The notes under the pieces: model-generated
The model's database searches: none
Told to the model about the DNA's origin: nothing
What the model saw: only the letters and a program-made list of their open reading frames with translations
Assembly (NCBI GenBank): GCA_038373865.1
Contig: JAXGGA010004675.1
Coordinates: 21,651-85,650 of the forward strand
Length of the DNA stretch: 64,000 nt
Source: Uloborus plumipes
Taxonomy: Eukaryota > Arthropoda > Arachnida > Araneae > Uloboridae
Direction of reading: 5' to 3'
Shown here: one piece after another, positions 11,501 through 24,034 of the stretch
How positions within the stretch are numbered: the first letter of the stretch is position 1
How the letters are laid out: each line of letters starts with the position of its first letter
Program-made: the position numbers and the translations under genes

Positions 11501-11804
11501 TAATTTTATTCTTAAAGTATACCTTTACTAAAAAACCACGATAAATAATTTTTATTAAGAGTAATAATAATCCTCATAGTTGATTTAAAGTTTTTAATAA
11601 ATTACTTCTCCTACTTTGAATAAATATGCAGACAATGTTGCAACATTTTTCATGTGGCGACCGTTTCCTCCTTAGTACAGTGTTTTAGATGACCTCTAAT
11701 TTTCAGAGAAAATAAAAGTCTTGAATTAAATTGCTACTAATTTCTAAAAAAAAATAAATTAAAAGCACTCCTAAATTTCTAATCGCAAAGAAAAGTCAAT
11801 TACA

Positions 11805-12428
11805 GGGTCATTTCATAGTGACTAACGTAACATTCAGAGCTGATTTTGTAACTGTGTTTACTTGTAACTTAAAGGATAAATAATATTTTTTATTTATGCT
11901 GATGGATTTACAATGTACATGGTATCTATGTATCATTTCTGCTAAGAATTTAAAACAAAATTACTGACAGTAGCTATTTTTTCAACCAAAATAGCAATGT
12001 GACTAACGTAACATTTTTGCAACCCTGAAAATTAATGCTCATATTGTGAAGCAAAAATTTCTCAAAGTTAAGCAAGTGTTAAAAATTGAATGATACATTT
12101 GAAAAACGTGTAAAGTTGACTTTTAAAAACATAAAACACATTTATTAAATCTTAATTTTATTTTAGTCTTAAGCGTCACTTTTACTCAAGATGGAGTGTG
12201 ACTAACGTAACGTGACTAACGTAACCATCGAATAATAAGCAGTATAGGCACACTACAAACTATTTATTATGGCTAATCTCAGTGATAATTACAATACTTT
12301 TTCAATGTTTTTAACTTCTTATGTTGTATGATTTTCATTTATGTATTTATTCATTTATTTTTTTATCCTTTTTTCATTTCGATATTTCTTTTTCTTCCGC
12401 TGAGGTTGACATTTTCATGGAATGACCC
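11805..12428. mobile_element. 624-bp inverted-repeat element with repeated GTGACTAACGTAAC
   Basis: The ends GGGTCATTTCATAGTG and (reverse complement) GGGTCATTCCATGAAA resemble the termini of the 6757-9766 foldback. Flanks TACA and CACA could be a diverged 4-bp duplication. Inside, GTGACTAACGTAAC occurs four times (about 11819, 12000, 12198, 12211). No coding region is seen. Confidence 0.65.
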
Positions 12429-13640
12429 CACAGAACAAGTATAAAATGGACTAAACATCCTAAAGCTAATTCTGTCTGCAATTTCAAGAAAAAAACATTT
12501 TTTGCATCATTAATGCAAGTGTAACGGAGTGGACATCCCACAGTGCAAATTAACTATCATCAGCAAAGAATTTTAGGCTTATCTTAGTTGCTGAGTATAG
12601 TATAATTCAATGTATCAAAGTAATCACAGCAGGTACATAATTTGTACTTCTTTAAAAAAATATCATATTGAATGCAATTGCTTATTTTATTTCTGAAAGG
12701 CTTGTAACAGAGTGGACAGTTTGAAACATAAAAAATCAACAGAAAGGGTGTCAGAAGAATTTTTTGTGCTGTGCATTGCAAATGATTTTGTTGTTGCATT
12801 TCAGCTTAATCTGAAATTGCATTTTAAGTCCTAGCACTTTAAAGCTGGGGCAGATAATTTTTTCTTTCTTTTGCCCAAGATTTTATTTTATTTTATTTTA
12901 TTTATTTATTTTTTTTGACTCCTTTATAAATGCCTTTATAAATGGCTTATGCCTAAATAAGTAATACTTGGTTACACACAATTAGATGGAGAATAAATTA
13001 AAAAATACAATTAATTGGTGGTAAATATTAAAATAAATCACCAAAATTCTGAAGAATCGGGTCTGATTTGTAACATTTTCGCTGAAATGACCGACCAATG
13101 TTAGATAGGTTATTTATTGCATGTTATTTTCAATTATAATAAAGCAATAATAGTGGCAAAGTAAAAAAAAATCTAATAACAACATCATTGCGTGTTAATA
13201 GATCGCAATTTTTGTTAGAAGTACAAAAACTAAAAATAAAAGAATTCAATAAATAAAATAATCTGAGAATTTATATCAAAAGCTACTGCGATTAATTTTT
13301 ATGAACTAACGACATGATCGTAAGTTTTTTTCAACCTTTTGTCACACATTAGTCCTTGAAGGTTTATAGCTTTTTCTTTCTAAATATTTTAACTAAAATA
13401 TTTTTGAAAATCATACTTTATCTGGAACAATCATACAATACAATCATACTTTATCTGGAAATTGAAAAATCAAATATGCAGAATGCTTCCATGTCCAGTA
13501 CAAAGTCGAAGAAATAACATATAATTTTTGTTTTAGAAGCAAAAATTGGTAAAAAGGAAAGATAAAATGTAATTACATCATCTAAAAGATTTATCAAACA
13601 ATGAATTTTTTAACTGGGATTTTTGTAAAAAAGAAAACAT
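12429..13640. other. AT-rich interior of the 11192 hAT
   Basis: This is a low-complexity, AT-rich interior. A short direct motif, 'gtaacggagtggaca', occurs near 12523 and again as 'gtaacagagtggaca' near 12706. 12885-12915 is a TTTTA run. No open frame resembles a transposase. Confidence 0.45.
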
Positions 13641-13866
13641 TCAATTAGGTCCTCACATCATACCGGATAACCCTCACATCAATCCCGGATATCTCCCACA
13701 TCAATACCGGATACTTTGCCGGATACCCTGCAAAAATCTTCCGGATATCCGTATCCGGGGCTGTCAGCCGGATCGGATATCCGGAAGTACAGGATACTTA
13801 AAATATCAGCCGGATAGGCCGGATACCGGATAGTTACCGAATATCCGGTCCATCCCTATTTGTTAG

Positions 13867-14510
13867 TCACAAAAGCAGAACAAATATTGAAAATTCTTGT
13901 TACTAAAATCAATTACAAGTATTCTAATTGTTAACAAATCGAAACTGGCAACATATAAACATTTTAAATCATTGAGTTATCTTTCCTCGTCGGCTAATAA
14001 CGACATCGGTTTCCAGCCCTGTAGATTCTAGCCTTATCCGCAGGTGCTAAAAAACGTTTTATTTGAGTTTTGTTTTACATGGAAGTTTTGAACACATCTT
14101 ATTAGAAGCAAGAAATACTTTTCTTCCTTTTTTGGTACTATTATTTTGAATTTCTCAGTAATTTTTCACTTCAAAAATCTCGAAAAACCTTTAAAAGGTT
14201 TTAAATTAATTTCTTTGTTAATAAATGTTATCCGAAAACGCGACCTAGCTAAAAACACTCTCGATTACTTCCTCTTTCAGACAAAAAAAAAAAAAAAAAA
14301 AAACTTATAAAATCGGAACATCCGTTTAGGCTGTACGGTGCCACATACAGATATACAGATCGACAGATACACATTGCACAGACACGTCAAACTTTTATCA
14401 ACCTTGTTGCGTCAGGGGTTAAAAATAAGGACGCCATTCGATTTAAGAACTGACTGATTTTTATCCTTCACACATTTCACCACTCCACCAGAAACTTCTT
14501 AACCTTCAAC
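13867..14510. repeat. degraded Helitron-related and other repeat fragments
   Basis: About 13880-13990 ('ttaacaaat...actggcaac...aaatcattgag') matches the interior of the Helitron family at 24035, 59365 and 62738. About 14150-14275 matches 38690-38820 inside another hAT ('aattaatttctt', 'cgccacctagct'). A poly-A tract lies at 14283-14303, followed by a short cagata/gacaga microsatellite at 14340-14385. Confidence 0.5.
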
Positions 14511-15666
14511 AGGTTGTCTGGATGGCGACCGCTCGTCTACGCTCTGTCAATTACATTTTTATTGACCGAAATAAATACTTTAAGTAAACTTGGACGAAAG
14601 TTAAACAAAAAGAGTAATCCACCCATTTCCAGCCTTTTAATGCCCCCACTAACCTTTCCCCAAACACCTGTCACATGCTATTCGTTCCTCAAACCTGATT
14701 TTTTAATGCCGCCATCTTCCTATTCAACACGGGATTCCGAACTCTTTCTCCCCAACCTTACGTACGTTTTCATTATTTTTCTTTCTCCTCTCTCCGCCTC
14801 TTCTTCAGTTGCCAATTTTCGGATGGTACTTTTTTTTTTCTTTTCCTATTTTTATGGCGGTTATTATTATGAATATTATTATCATTCTCTGAAAGATCCA
14901 TACGCAAGCGACGTTTTTTTCATTAACCTGTGTATGTGTGTGTGATGGAATAATAACAATAGCAAACAATAATAAAAAGGATAAAAAATATAAAAAGCCG
15001 CAGACGATTTTAGCAGCGTGGAAGTAAAGAAAGAACAAAACAAGAAAAAATGCATATGGAAAAAAAAGGCAATGTTCCACTTGGAGCAGTAGTAAGTATT
15101 ATGCCCGGTGGGGGCGCCTCGGGGCTTTTTCCACCTGTTTCGTTGCCTCTTAATGATCGGCTTTTATAGCCTTGACCATGGAAACAGTTTGTCTGGCAAG
15201 TCATTTAGGGATATTAAATAAATGTTCGAAAGAAATTCGGAAATGGCGCTGCATTCGGAGAAGGCTCCGCCCCTTTCTCCTGGGATAGAGGAACGAACTT
15301 TGTCAATTGTCATCTGAAGCCAATTGCATGTGTAAGGGAGGCCTCGGGGCTTTTTCATTGTTGCTGACAGAAATGCTGTGAAATACGTTCTATTTTACTT
15401 CACGTCATCAGTGGGGTCTAAGAAAGAGATGCACCGACAAAAATTCATTTTAAATCTTTTGTTCTCTCTCTCCTCTTCTTCTAATTGCACAGAGCCTTGC
15501 ACTGATAAAGAAAATTTACTTTAAAAAACTTCATCAGATATTTTTTTTGTCTCAAAAAAGTTTTCCCCGTAATATTTTACACTCTTACGAATGCACTTTT
15601 CATAGCTTTGAAAAGACTTTCAACTTCGCGTCAGGCACTAGCATAGTCAGAATTTACCTTCTGAAA
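14511..15666. other. unassigned stretch with an uninformative 143-codon frame
   Basis: The longest plus frame in the window (14514-14945, 143 codons) has a Ser/Pro/Phe-rich low-complexity product with no recognisable domain; I do not call it a gene. 'gcctcggggctttttc' is repeated at about 15117 and 15341, bracketing a ~225-bp segment. No element ends were identified. Confidence 0.4.
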
Positions 15667-16013
15667 CAAGGGCGGATCTAGAAACTTTACAAGGGAGGGG
15701 CGATTGATTTACTCATACATTACTACATTACTATCTTCGTTTACAAATGTGTCCTCATATTTGTTTTGGACTTCAATTGTTAAAAGGATCCTGGGGAGAG
15801 CCGAAACCTCCCTTCTGCTAGCATCAAAGATGCTCTTCAGGGACCCATCTAACCAGTTAAGCCACGAGTTGTGGCCTAGAGTGAAAAGTGAAAAGCATCA
15901 AAGATGACCTAAAAATGATTTTTCTGAACTTCAGTTTTGAAAATTTACCAGTTTTTAAGTCCCTCCAGGGAAGGGCGATCGCCCCCATCGCGTCTCCTAG
16001 GTATCCGCCCCTG
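15667..16013. mobile_element. 347-bp hAT MITE (CAGGGGCGGATC type)
   Basis: The ends are CAAGGGCGGATCTAGAAAC and (reverse complement) CAGGGGCGGATACCTAGGA, with 8-bp flanks TTCTGAAA and CTCTGAAG (6 of 8 match). Related termini occur at 37782-39142 and 52657-52864. There is no transposase. Confidence 0.75.
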
Positions 16014-16144
16014 CTCTGAAGGTAAGAGGTTTCGTCATAATAGTCCTTATATGTACAAAATTGTCAGGTTAGAATTCACAATGTGTCTTAAAACATAATG
16101 ATCTGGTGTTGTTGGCCTCAAAACCCTTCCTTTCAAGATCCTGG

Positions 16145-17877
16145 ATGTTTTTTCTATCATAGACGCCACTTTCAGTTTTTGACGTTAGCGCCACCTACAT
16201 GCCTTTGGGTAATATTATACCCATGGGGAAAAAACTGGGTGAGATAAGGATTTAAATAAAAAAAGAGTCAGACATAAATCACCAGCAGTTTTTTTTTTTT
16301 TTTTTCAAATAAATTTTTGGTTATCTCTAAAATATTATATACGGCCTGTGTATATATGTTTTAAGCAGCACCTTTCTTTTGAGCTTTTCTCCCTCCCCAT
16401 AAAAATAATGAATGTGAAACTTTTGAAAACTGAATAAAAAAAACACAAAAAAGGAATGGGTGATAGGGGAAAATAGTGGTCATATTTGGATTCACAGCGG
16501 TCATTTTACATAGGAATCAGCAAGAATGGAGTCGGAAGCATTTTGGCAAGCTTTTTTTTTGCCCCAAGCGCAATAACATTATTTTTTTCTAAAAAAGAAG
16601 TTATACATAATAAAATGATTTTCAAACAAAAAAAAAACTTTCTAAAATGGTGGCAGAGCGTGAAATGCTTTCTATTTTACCTGTAAAATTTTTGTTGGTT
16701 CTCTTGCTAAACACTTAATATTTAAAAAAAAATCTATATATCTATCAAAGTGTGTTCCGATGAACCCTCGATTCAAGATTCTTCCAAGTTTTTTCTATAT
16801 AGAAGAAAGTGATAATGATAGCGAATGATTAGCATTTGACTTCCAGTTAGTTAACATTTTGTCATTTATGCATTTACAAAAATGGGGCTCTTCGAAATAA
16901 ACGAAAAGCACTAAGGATTCCGTGACCTAAAGTTTAGGAACTGCTGCTATAAACAAGCAAAACTCTTAGTAGAGCTAAAATCAAAACATTCTTTAAAATT
17001 TCGAGCAGTTATTCCGGAAAATATAACATCTTAAGTTGCTGTTTAGTCATTTTTCAAATGAAACATGCAAGTTAAAAACAAACTTCCAACTAAGTTCAAA
17101 AATGTCTCAATAGCTTAAAACGATGGTAAACACTTGTCTCATATTCCTTGTTGAAACAAAACAATTATGTGGCTTACTGCTTCATCAACTACCGAATGAG
17201 TGAAACATAGCAATCAAAACCATCTCAAATATAATAAAAGTAAACTATAAAAGCGCAATAATGAGTGCGGACAGTATTATGTTTCTTAAAGTAAAAATCA
17301 CGGTTATTTCATTACATTGATGGCAAAAATATGATTATTTTTCCAATTCGAAATACGATTATCATGGCAAAGATTGTTTTGTTTTGTAACAACTAACAAA
17401 GCATTAAACCATAATGACTCTTAAAAACATTCCCCATGTTGAAAGAATTGATTTTCCTTTAGTGAGTTGTCTAAAAGATGAAACAAAATTACTCTCCAAA
17501 ACAAATAATGGAATGCATGTTTGCATATGCATCTTATTATATTATGTTGAATCACAAAACTTAATTAATCAACAATCTGACGACCGCCAGTTTTCAAAAC
17601 AATTAGATGATGGTTATTGAAATATTTGTTTGTTTTATTCCAATTTGTGAAATGCAGAGTGTTTATGTATAGTATTACACTGATGGAGATATTTTATTTG
17701 AAAAAAAAAGAAAGAAAAGAAAAAACTATTCAAGATAAAAACATGTTTTTAATTGTAATTGTTTAATTACATTATCAAGTACTTCCTTTCATTGCGACAA
17801 CATTAGCTAAAAGCATGTAGATGGCGCTAATATCGAAAACTAAAAATGGCGTCTATGGAAAAAAAATCTTTCCAAGA
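16145..17877. mobile_element. ~1.7-kb inverted-repeat element, superfamily unknown
   Basis: About 90 bp at the left (CATAGACGCCACTTTCAG ... GCGCCACCTACATGC) pairs imperfectly with the right end (reverse complement CATAGACGCCATTTTTAG ... GCGCCATCTACATGC). Exact ends and the duplication are not resolved. The interior is AT-rich with only short frames (16486-16686, 17414-17620) that I cannot assign. Confidence 0.65.
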
Positions 17878-17899
17878 AAATCCTCTAAATCTTCTCTGC

Positions 17900-20800
17900 A
17901 TTATAGCCCGGGAGCTAACTGTTAGAAAACTGCAAATCGTGATAAGAAGATGCCACTTGGTGAAAATGTTGTTTAGGGCTATACATTGAAATTAAGACCC
18001 AGAGGCACTTTCAAAAACCGTTTTAATCCAAGATGGCGGCGTTTTTCAAAATGGCGGCCTATGCTACTGCTATTGCAATTTAACTCACACAAAAGATGTT
18101 TTTATATCAAATTATGTTTTTCAGGCGAAGGATTTCATTTAGTATGTTGAAAAAAAGCTAAATGTTTATTTTGATGTTTATTTTTTTTATTTATTTTTAA
18201 GAATTATATTGTTTACGAGAAGACTACATGTAGTATCCAAAATCTTTTAGAAAGGTTGTCAAATTGCGACCTAAAAAAATAAACTGGGAAACCTGGTGCG
18301 GTGGTAACCTAACCATGCTCAAATTAGTCTCCTAAGAACTCCACACACATCTCCCAGCGGTGCTGCTATTGTTAGAAGCATTCCGAGAAGGCCCGTTTAG
18401 TCTGTGGAGTTAGCGACAAAAACAGCCGAAATATTTCACTTCCGGATACCAGTGTGAAATTTGGTACAGAGCTTATGTACATATATAAGAACAAAAAACC
18501 GTCGGGAGACACTTGATCAGGGGTCATGAACTCCCGTGATGACGTCATCAAAATGGCCGCTTTTACAGGTAAATACGTTCGTTTAATTGCTTAAAACTCC
18601 ATCATAGATTGAAATATTGCAAAACTTAAATGTATCATTTGAAAGCTCTTTGAAACAGCTATTTGGAAAGATTTAATTTTTCTTTCAGAGGTCAAAGTCT
18701 TACCTGTAATGACGTCATCAAAATGGCCGCTTTTACAGGTAAATACGTTTGTTTAACTCCCCCTAAAACTCCATAATAGATTTAAATATTTCAAAATTCA
18801 AATATATCATCTGAAAGCGCTTTAAAAGGTCTATTTAGAAAGATTTAATTTTTCTTTTTGAGGTCAAGGGCCCACCTGTGATGACGTCATCAAAATGGCC
18901 GCTTTTACAGGTAAATGCGCTCGTGTAACTGTTTAAAACTCCATTATAGATTTAAATATTGCAAAACTGAAATATATCATCCGAAAGCGCTTTAAAAGAG
19001 CTATTTTATAGTGCTTGGTTTTATTTTCTAAGACAAAGAGTTGAAAAGTTTTCTCAATTTTAAATTGAAAATGTATTACAAACGTATTTACCTGTAAAAG
19101 CGGTCATTTTGATGACGTCATCACAGGTGGGCCTTTAACATCAGAAAGAAAAATTAAATCTTTCTAAATAGCTCTTTTAAAGAGCTTTCAGATGATATAG
19201 TTGAGTTTTGAAATATTTAAATCCATGAGGGAATTTTAGGGGGAGTTTAGCAAATGTATTTACCTGTAAAAGCGGCCATTTTGTTGACGTCATTACATGT
19301 GGGCCCTTGACCTCAGAAAGAAAAATTAAATCTTTCTAAATAGATCTTTTAAAGAGCTTTCAGATGATATATTTGAGTTTTGCAATATTTGAATCTATGA
19401 TGGAGTTTTAGGGGGAGTTAAACAAACGTATTTACCTGTAAAAACGGCCATTTTGATGAGGTCATCACAGTTAGGCCTTGACCTTAGAAAGAAAAATTAC
19501 ATCTTTCTAAATAGCTCTTTTAAAGAGCTTTCAGATGATTAATTAGAATTTCGCAATATTTCAATCTATGATGGAGTTTTAAGCAGTTAAACGAACGTAT
19601 TTACATGTAAGATCGGCCATTTGATGACGTCATCACAGGTGGGCCCTTGACCTCAGAAAGAAACATTAAACCTTTCCAAATAGATCTTTTAAAGAGCTTT
19701 CAGATGATATAGTTGAGTTTTGAAATATTTAATCTATGATGAAGTTTTAGGGGGAGTTAAACAAACGTATTTACCTGTAAAAGCGGCCATTTTGATGACG
19801 TCATCACAGGTGGGCCCTTGACCTTAGAAAGAAAAATTACATCTTTCTAAATAGCTCTTTTAAAGAGCTTTCAGATGATTAATTAGAATTTCGCAATATT
19901 TCAATCTATGATGGAGTTTTAAGCAGTTAAACGAACGTATTTACATGTAAGATCGGCCATTTGATGACGTCATCACAGGTGGGCCCTTGACCTCAGAAAG
20001 AAACATTAAACCTTTCCAAATAGATCTTTTAAAGAGCTTTCAGATGATATAGTTGAGTTTTGAAATATTTAAATCTATGATGGAGTTTTAGGGGGAGTTA
20101 AACAAACGTATTTACCTGTAAAAGCGGCCAGTTTGATGACGTCATTACAGGTGGCACTTTGACCTCAGAAAGAAAAATTAAATCGTTCTAAATAGCTCTT
20201 TCAAAGAGCTTTCAAATGATACATTTGAGTTTTGCAATATTTAAATCTATGATGGAGTTTTAAGCAATTAAACGAACGTATTTACCTGTAAAAGTGGCCA
20301 TCTTGATGACGTCATCACGGGAGTTCATGACCCCTGATCAAGTGTCTCCCGGCGGGTTTTTGTTCTTATATATGTACATAAGCTCTGTACCAAATTTCAC
20401 TCTGGTATCCGGAAGTGAAATATTTCGGCTGTTTTTGTCGCTAACTCCACAGACTAAACGGGCCTTCTCGGAATGCTTCTAACAATAGCAGCACCGCTGG
20501 GAGATGTGTGTGGAGTTCTTAGGAGACTAATTTGAGCATGGTTAGGTTACCACCGTACCAGGTTTCCCAGTTTATTTTCTTCGGTCGCAATTTGGCTAAC
20601 TTTCTAAAAGATTTTGGATACTACATGTAGTCTTCTCGTAAACAATATAATTCTTAAAAAATAAATAAAAAAATAAACATCAAAATGAACATTTAGCTTT
20701 TTTTCAACATACTAAATGAAATCCTTGGCCTGCAAAACATATAATTTGATATAAAAACCTCTTTTGTGTGAGTTAAATTGCAAAAGCAGTAGCATAGGCC

Positions 20801-20968
20801 GCCATTTTGAAAAACGCCGCCATCTTGGATTAAAACGGTTTTTGAAAGTGCCTCTGGGTCTTAATTTCATTGTATAGCCATTAGCAACATTCCTACCAAA
20901 TGGCATCTTCTTATCACGATTTGCAGTATTCCATTGATTTCTGACAGTTAGCTCCCGGACTATTACGA
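17900..20968. mobile_element. 3.1-kb foldback element with internal tandem arrays
   Basis: The outer arms (17900-18537 and 20320-20968) are near-perfect inverted repeats ending in CCGGGAGCTAACTGT. Between them is an array of ~170-bp units in two opposite orientations: three units on the left (18538-18990) and eight on the right (19080-20320). The ends are blurred because flanking bases also pair. Coding potential is nil; the short frames are fragments of the arms. The 'atggcggc' words are part of the repeat. Confidence 0.8.
18530..20330. repeat. inverted tandem arrays of a ~170-bp unit centred on TGACGTCA
   Basis: Eleven units each contain GATGACGTCATC or a close variant next to 'aaaatggccgcttttacagg'. 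Ten of eleven retain an exact TGACGTCA (about 18540, 18713, 18883, 19112, 19286, 19626, 19796, 19966, 20139, 20307); the unit at 19457 has TGAGGTCA. Two ~340-bp segments, 19435-19774 and 19775-20115, are almost identical, indicating recent expansion of a two-unit block. TGACGTCA is the CREB/ATF consensus; any binding is inference. Confidence 0.8.
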
Positions 20969-21457
20969 AAGGTACACACGCAGAAGTGCATGAATGTTTT
21001 GAAAAATAGTTTTTCAGATAAAATCTCATTTTTTTTTTTTTTTTAAGTTTAATCTTAAGTTTTTTTTTTCTCTCTCAATGATTTTCTTTATCAGCACAAC
21101 TTTATAAAACACCCTGTATTTCTTGCTATCAATATATTTTGAGAGCTTATCTAAGGGTGAGTTTAGACAAGTCTCCACATTCTCGAAATATTGTGAAAAA
21201 ATCATAATTTGTTGAACTTTCCTACTTCTAGTGTTCACCCCCACGATATGCTGTAATCAACAAATGTACCTTTTTGTCAGAAATTAGCAGTACTTTCCGT
21301 CCGTACCAAGCACCCAATCAAGTCCGTACCAAGCCGCGCCAAGCACCCGAGAACCATTTCACTTAAAAAAGGAGTGATGGGTTGTGAGTGGGAACTTTCC
21401 AAAGTTTTCAATTTAAAACTTGCATTTTTGCTATCCTTTTGACATGTTCAACAAAAC
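20969..21457. other. spacer before the hAT at 21458
   Basis: 21233-21290 ('gttcacccccacgatatgct', then 'gtaatcaacaaatgtacctt') is repeated at 26098-26155 on the other side of the 21458-25986 hAT. 21296-21350 contains two nearby 'gtccgtaccaagc' copies. No gene is seen. Confidence 0.5.
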
Positions 21458-21892
21458 CAGGGTTCTCAAACTTTTTTGTTCCATGGACCCCTTTGCGCGT
21501 TTTCCAGTTTTTCGTGAACCCCCTTCCTAGGGGGTCGTTCTGAAACTAGTCAGACGCTGTAATAACTGAACTCCAGTACTCCAAAATCTTAAATTAGATG
21601 GTTAAGTTCCATTATAAATGTTCTAACACACCCGGAGAAAAGCAAAATTGGATAGAAATGTAACGTGAAATAAATCGGAAATTTACCCAACAGTATAAAG
21701 TCTCTTTTAATCTTGATTAAAAAAAAAAAAATCTTAAACTGACAACTTTCTAGAAGGTTCAGTTGGAGTTTTTCTGCAGAATAAAAAATGAAAATTTAAA
21801 TTAAAAGATGGTGTGAAAAACTTTTCATTTTTATTCATACTTTCATAATACAAATCATAAATCAGTTAATATTCTTACATATAACAGGTGTA

Positions 21893-23506
21893 CAGTCATA
21901 GAAAAAAAAAACGAAACACTCTGAATTATTCGGCTGCTATACATGCTAAAAACAAAAGAAAGGTGTCTTCTGACATGGATTAAAGTCTTCTTTAAAACTA
22001 CGTGAGTAAAATTTTCATGAGGGACCATACACAAAATGAAATGAACACAAAGTCTGAATCTTCAAATGGGAACCCCTACATTTGGTTACATAATTAGGCG
22101 CAGAAGACCAAAGAAATCTGGGTACCAAACGGCATTACTTTAGGACCAGTAGAACAAAAGTTATGACCGACCAAACATTTAGGGACCACCACCACATTTA
22201 AAACGCTACTTTCAAGGTCGAAATTTACAAAGAATAGACAAATCATATTTTTTTTCGATTAAATTACCTAAAGCCACTCGCAATAATACGTTTGCTTTTC
22301 GTTATTATTTTAAAATTCTCGGGTTTTGTTAAAGTAATAATATTTTTTTTTAACATGGAAAAGAAAACCCTACTGTGTAGAGTTCAATTAACAAATGCAA
22401 CATTCTATTTTTTTGATTAAACAAAGATAGATGCTACGCACTAACCTATGCAGCACAAACTTTCTGGAGAGAAGTTACAATTTAAAAGTAACCTCTTGTA
22501 TTTATATAACTACTGTATTAGGATTGGCAAGAATGTTAAAACCGTGGCTCAGAATTAAAAAAAAAAGGTCTAATCGTTACAAATTATCCCAAATAACCTT
22601 CAGAGACACCACAGTTTTCTATGAGAATCAAGTGTCCACGTAAAAAGTTTTCTGAATTGCTACATGTTGCATGAATGCAGACTTCTCACTAATGGACAAA
22701 AAATTGGATTGTCTACCAGTTTTAAAATATACTCAGCAGTTTTATTTACCATTTTGCTTTCAACATATTATTACTGTTGAAAACTAAATAGTATCTAAAA
22801 ACGTTGAGCATGTTCTACAACTGGTGGATAAGCATATTCATCTTTCTTTACTTAGAAATTCCTTGCTATTGTCTCAGTTTGCACAGCTGTATATGGTCCC
22901 TGAAATTGGTTCTTTTAGCATATCTTAAAAACTAATGGATATTTTGTGCTCCCATTCTGGATTCTCCTTTGAAACCACTTCTGGATTGTTTCTCCATCAA
23001 AATATTATATGGTTCAAGATCATGATTTTTTCAAATATTAATTTCATAATTCATAAAAAATTCAAAATTTTATCTGAGAGGGAGTCAATGGCGTTTTTAT
23101 TGTTGGGTTGGTTCATACTTTGAATAAAAAACAAATTTTGCCGTACCTATCGTTGTTTAGGTATTATATGCCCAAGTATCAAAAATATTTTTAACATTAC
23201 GGGACAATTTTTTCTCCGTTCAATTGTGAAGCAACGGCTAGAGCAAATTTAAAAAGATTTAGTATACAAAGTTAAATGATGTTGCTGATCACAAATGTGC
23301 GATAAAAGGGGGGGGGGGTCATAGAAAATTTTAAGGTTGATGCCGATTTTTATATGAAGATGACCCCTTAACATAACTTTACCAATAGAAATTTGTAGAG
23401 CACATTATTCCTAAAAAAATAACATATTACACTTGCCTCTAGTGTTAGTAGTCTTTGAATACGAGTGAGTGTTTCGTTTTTTTTTTTTTTTTTTTTTCTA
23501 TGACAA
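21893..23506. mobile_element. 1.6-kb Tc1/mariner-type element, copy A
   Basis: Termini are CAGTCATAGAAAAAAAAAAC / reverse complement with GAAACACTC. TA flanks both ends (21891-21892 and 23507-23508). The related hAT copy near 56460 shows the uninterrupted target 'aggtgTACAagga', confirming TA duplication. A second, inverted copy lies at 39431-41208. The interior frames (22431-22643, 22935-23123) show no DDE transposase, so it appears non-autonomous or decayed. Confidence 0.85.
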
Positions 23507-24034
23507 TACAAGTAAACGAAAAAGACTGTTAGTGGGACGGGTAAATTTGATGCTTCGATAGAGACTTTTTAATATATTTGACTTTAAAATTGTGAGACAC
23601 AACTTTTAATCTCTCCAAATTTTTATCCAAAATCACTGATAGATAATTTGTTTTTGGTTTTTTGTGAGAAAATTGGAAATAAAATCTCTTCACAGGAGGT
23701 ATGAAAATATATAACAGCTTTCAAAAATTATCCTCCGATAGTTCATAGATGGTAGAAAATGTTGTAGGTAAGTCTTTCTGAAAGTCATAAATATTGATAC
23801 TCTTTCCTGAACAGTACCTTAAGCTCTTTATTAGTGCTTGTTCCGAAAAACTCCTCTTGTAAAATGACATTCGGTTCTTCAATGTCATTATACGAATTGA
23901 TAATCAACTGAGACATTTATGAAGTTAAAATTTCTCCAATAATTGCCAAAAAGTCTGTGTGGATGACATTTAATTGTATAATGCAAGCCGAGATGTCCTG
24001 ATCATCCTGATAGCTTGTCTTTGACAAATACCAA

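Larger units (their letters stand above)
11192..13858. mobile_element. 2.67-kb hAT element, TIR TAGGGATGGACCGGATA
   Basis: The ends TAGGGATGGACCGGATA and (reverse complement) TAGGGATGGACCGGATATTC are flanked by an exact 8-bp duplication, TTTGTTAG, at 11184-11191 and 13859-13866. Subterminal CCGGATATCCGG palindromes are repeated many times at both ends (11210-11300 and 13660-13850), typical of hAT transposase-binding clusters. Other elements start inside at 11403 and 11805. No transposase frame survives. Confidence 0.9.

Noticed and set aside
14514..14945. 143-codon plus-strand reading frame, the longest in the window
   Set aside because: The product is Ser/Pro/Phe-rich and low-complexity with no domain, no splice context and overlapping minus frames of similar quality; it is compatible with chance.
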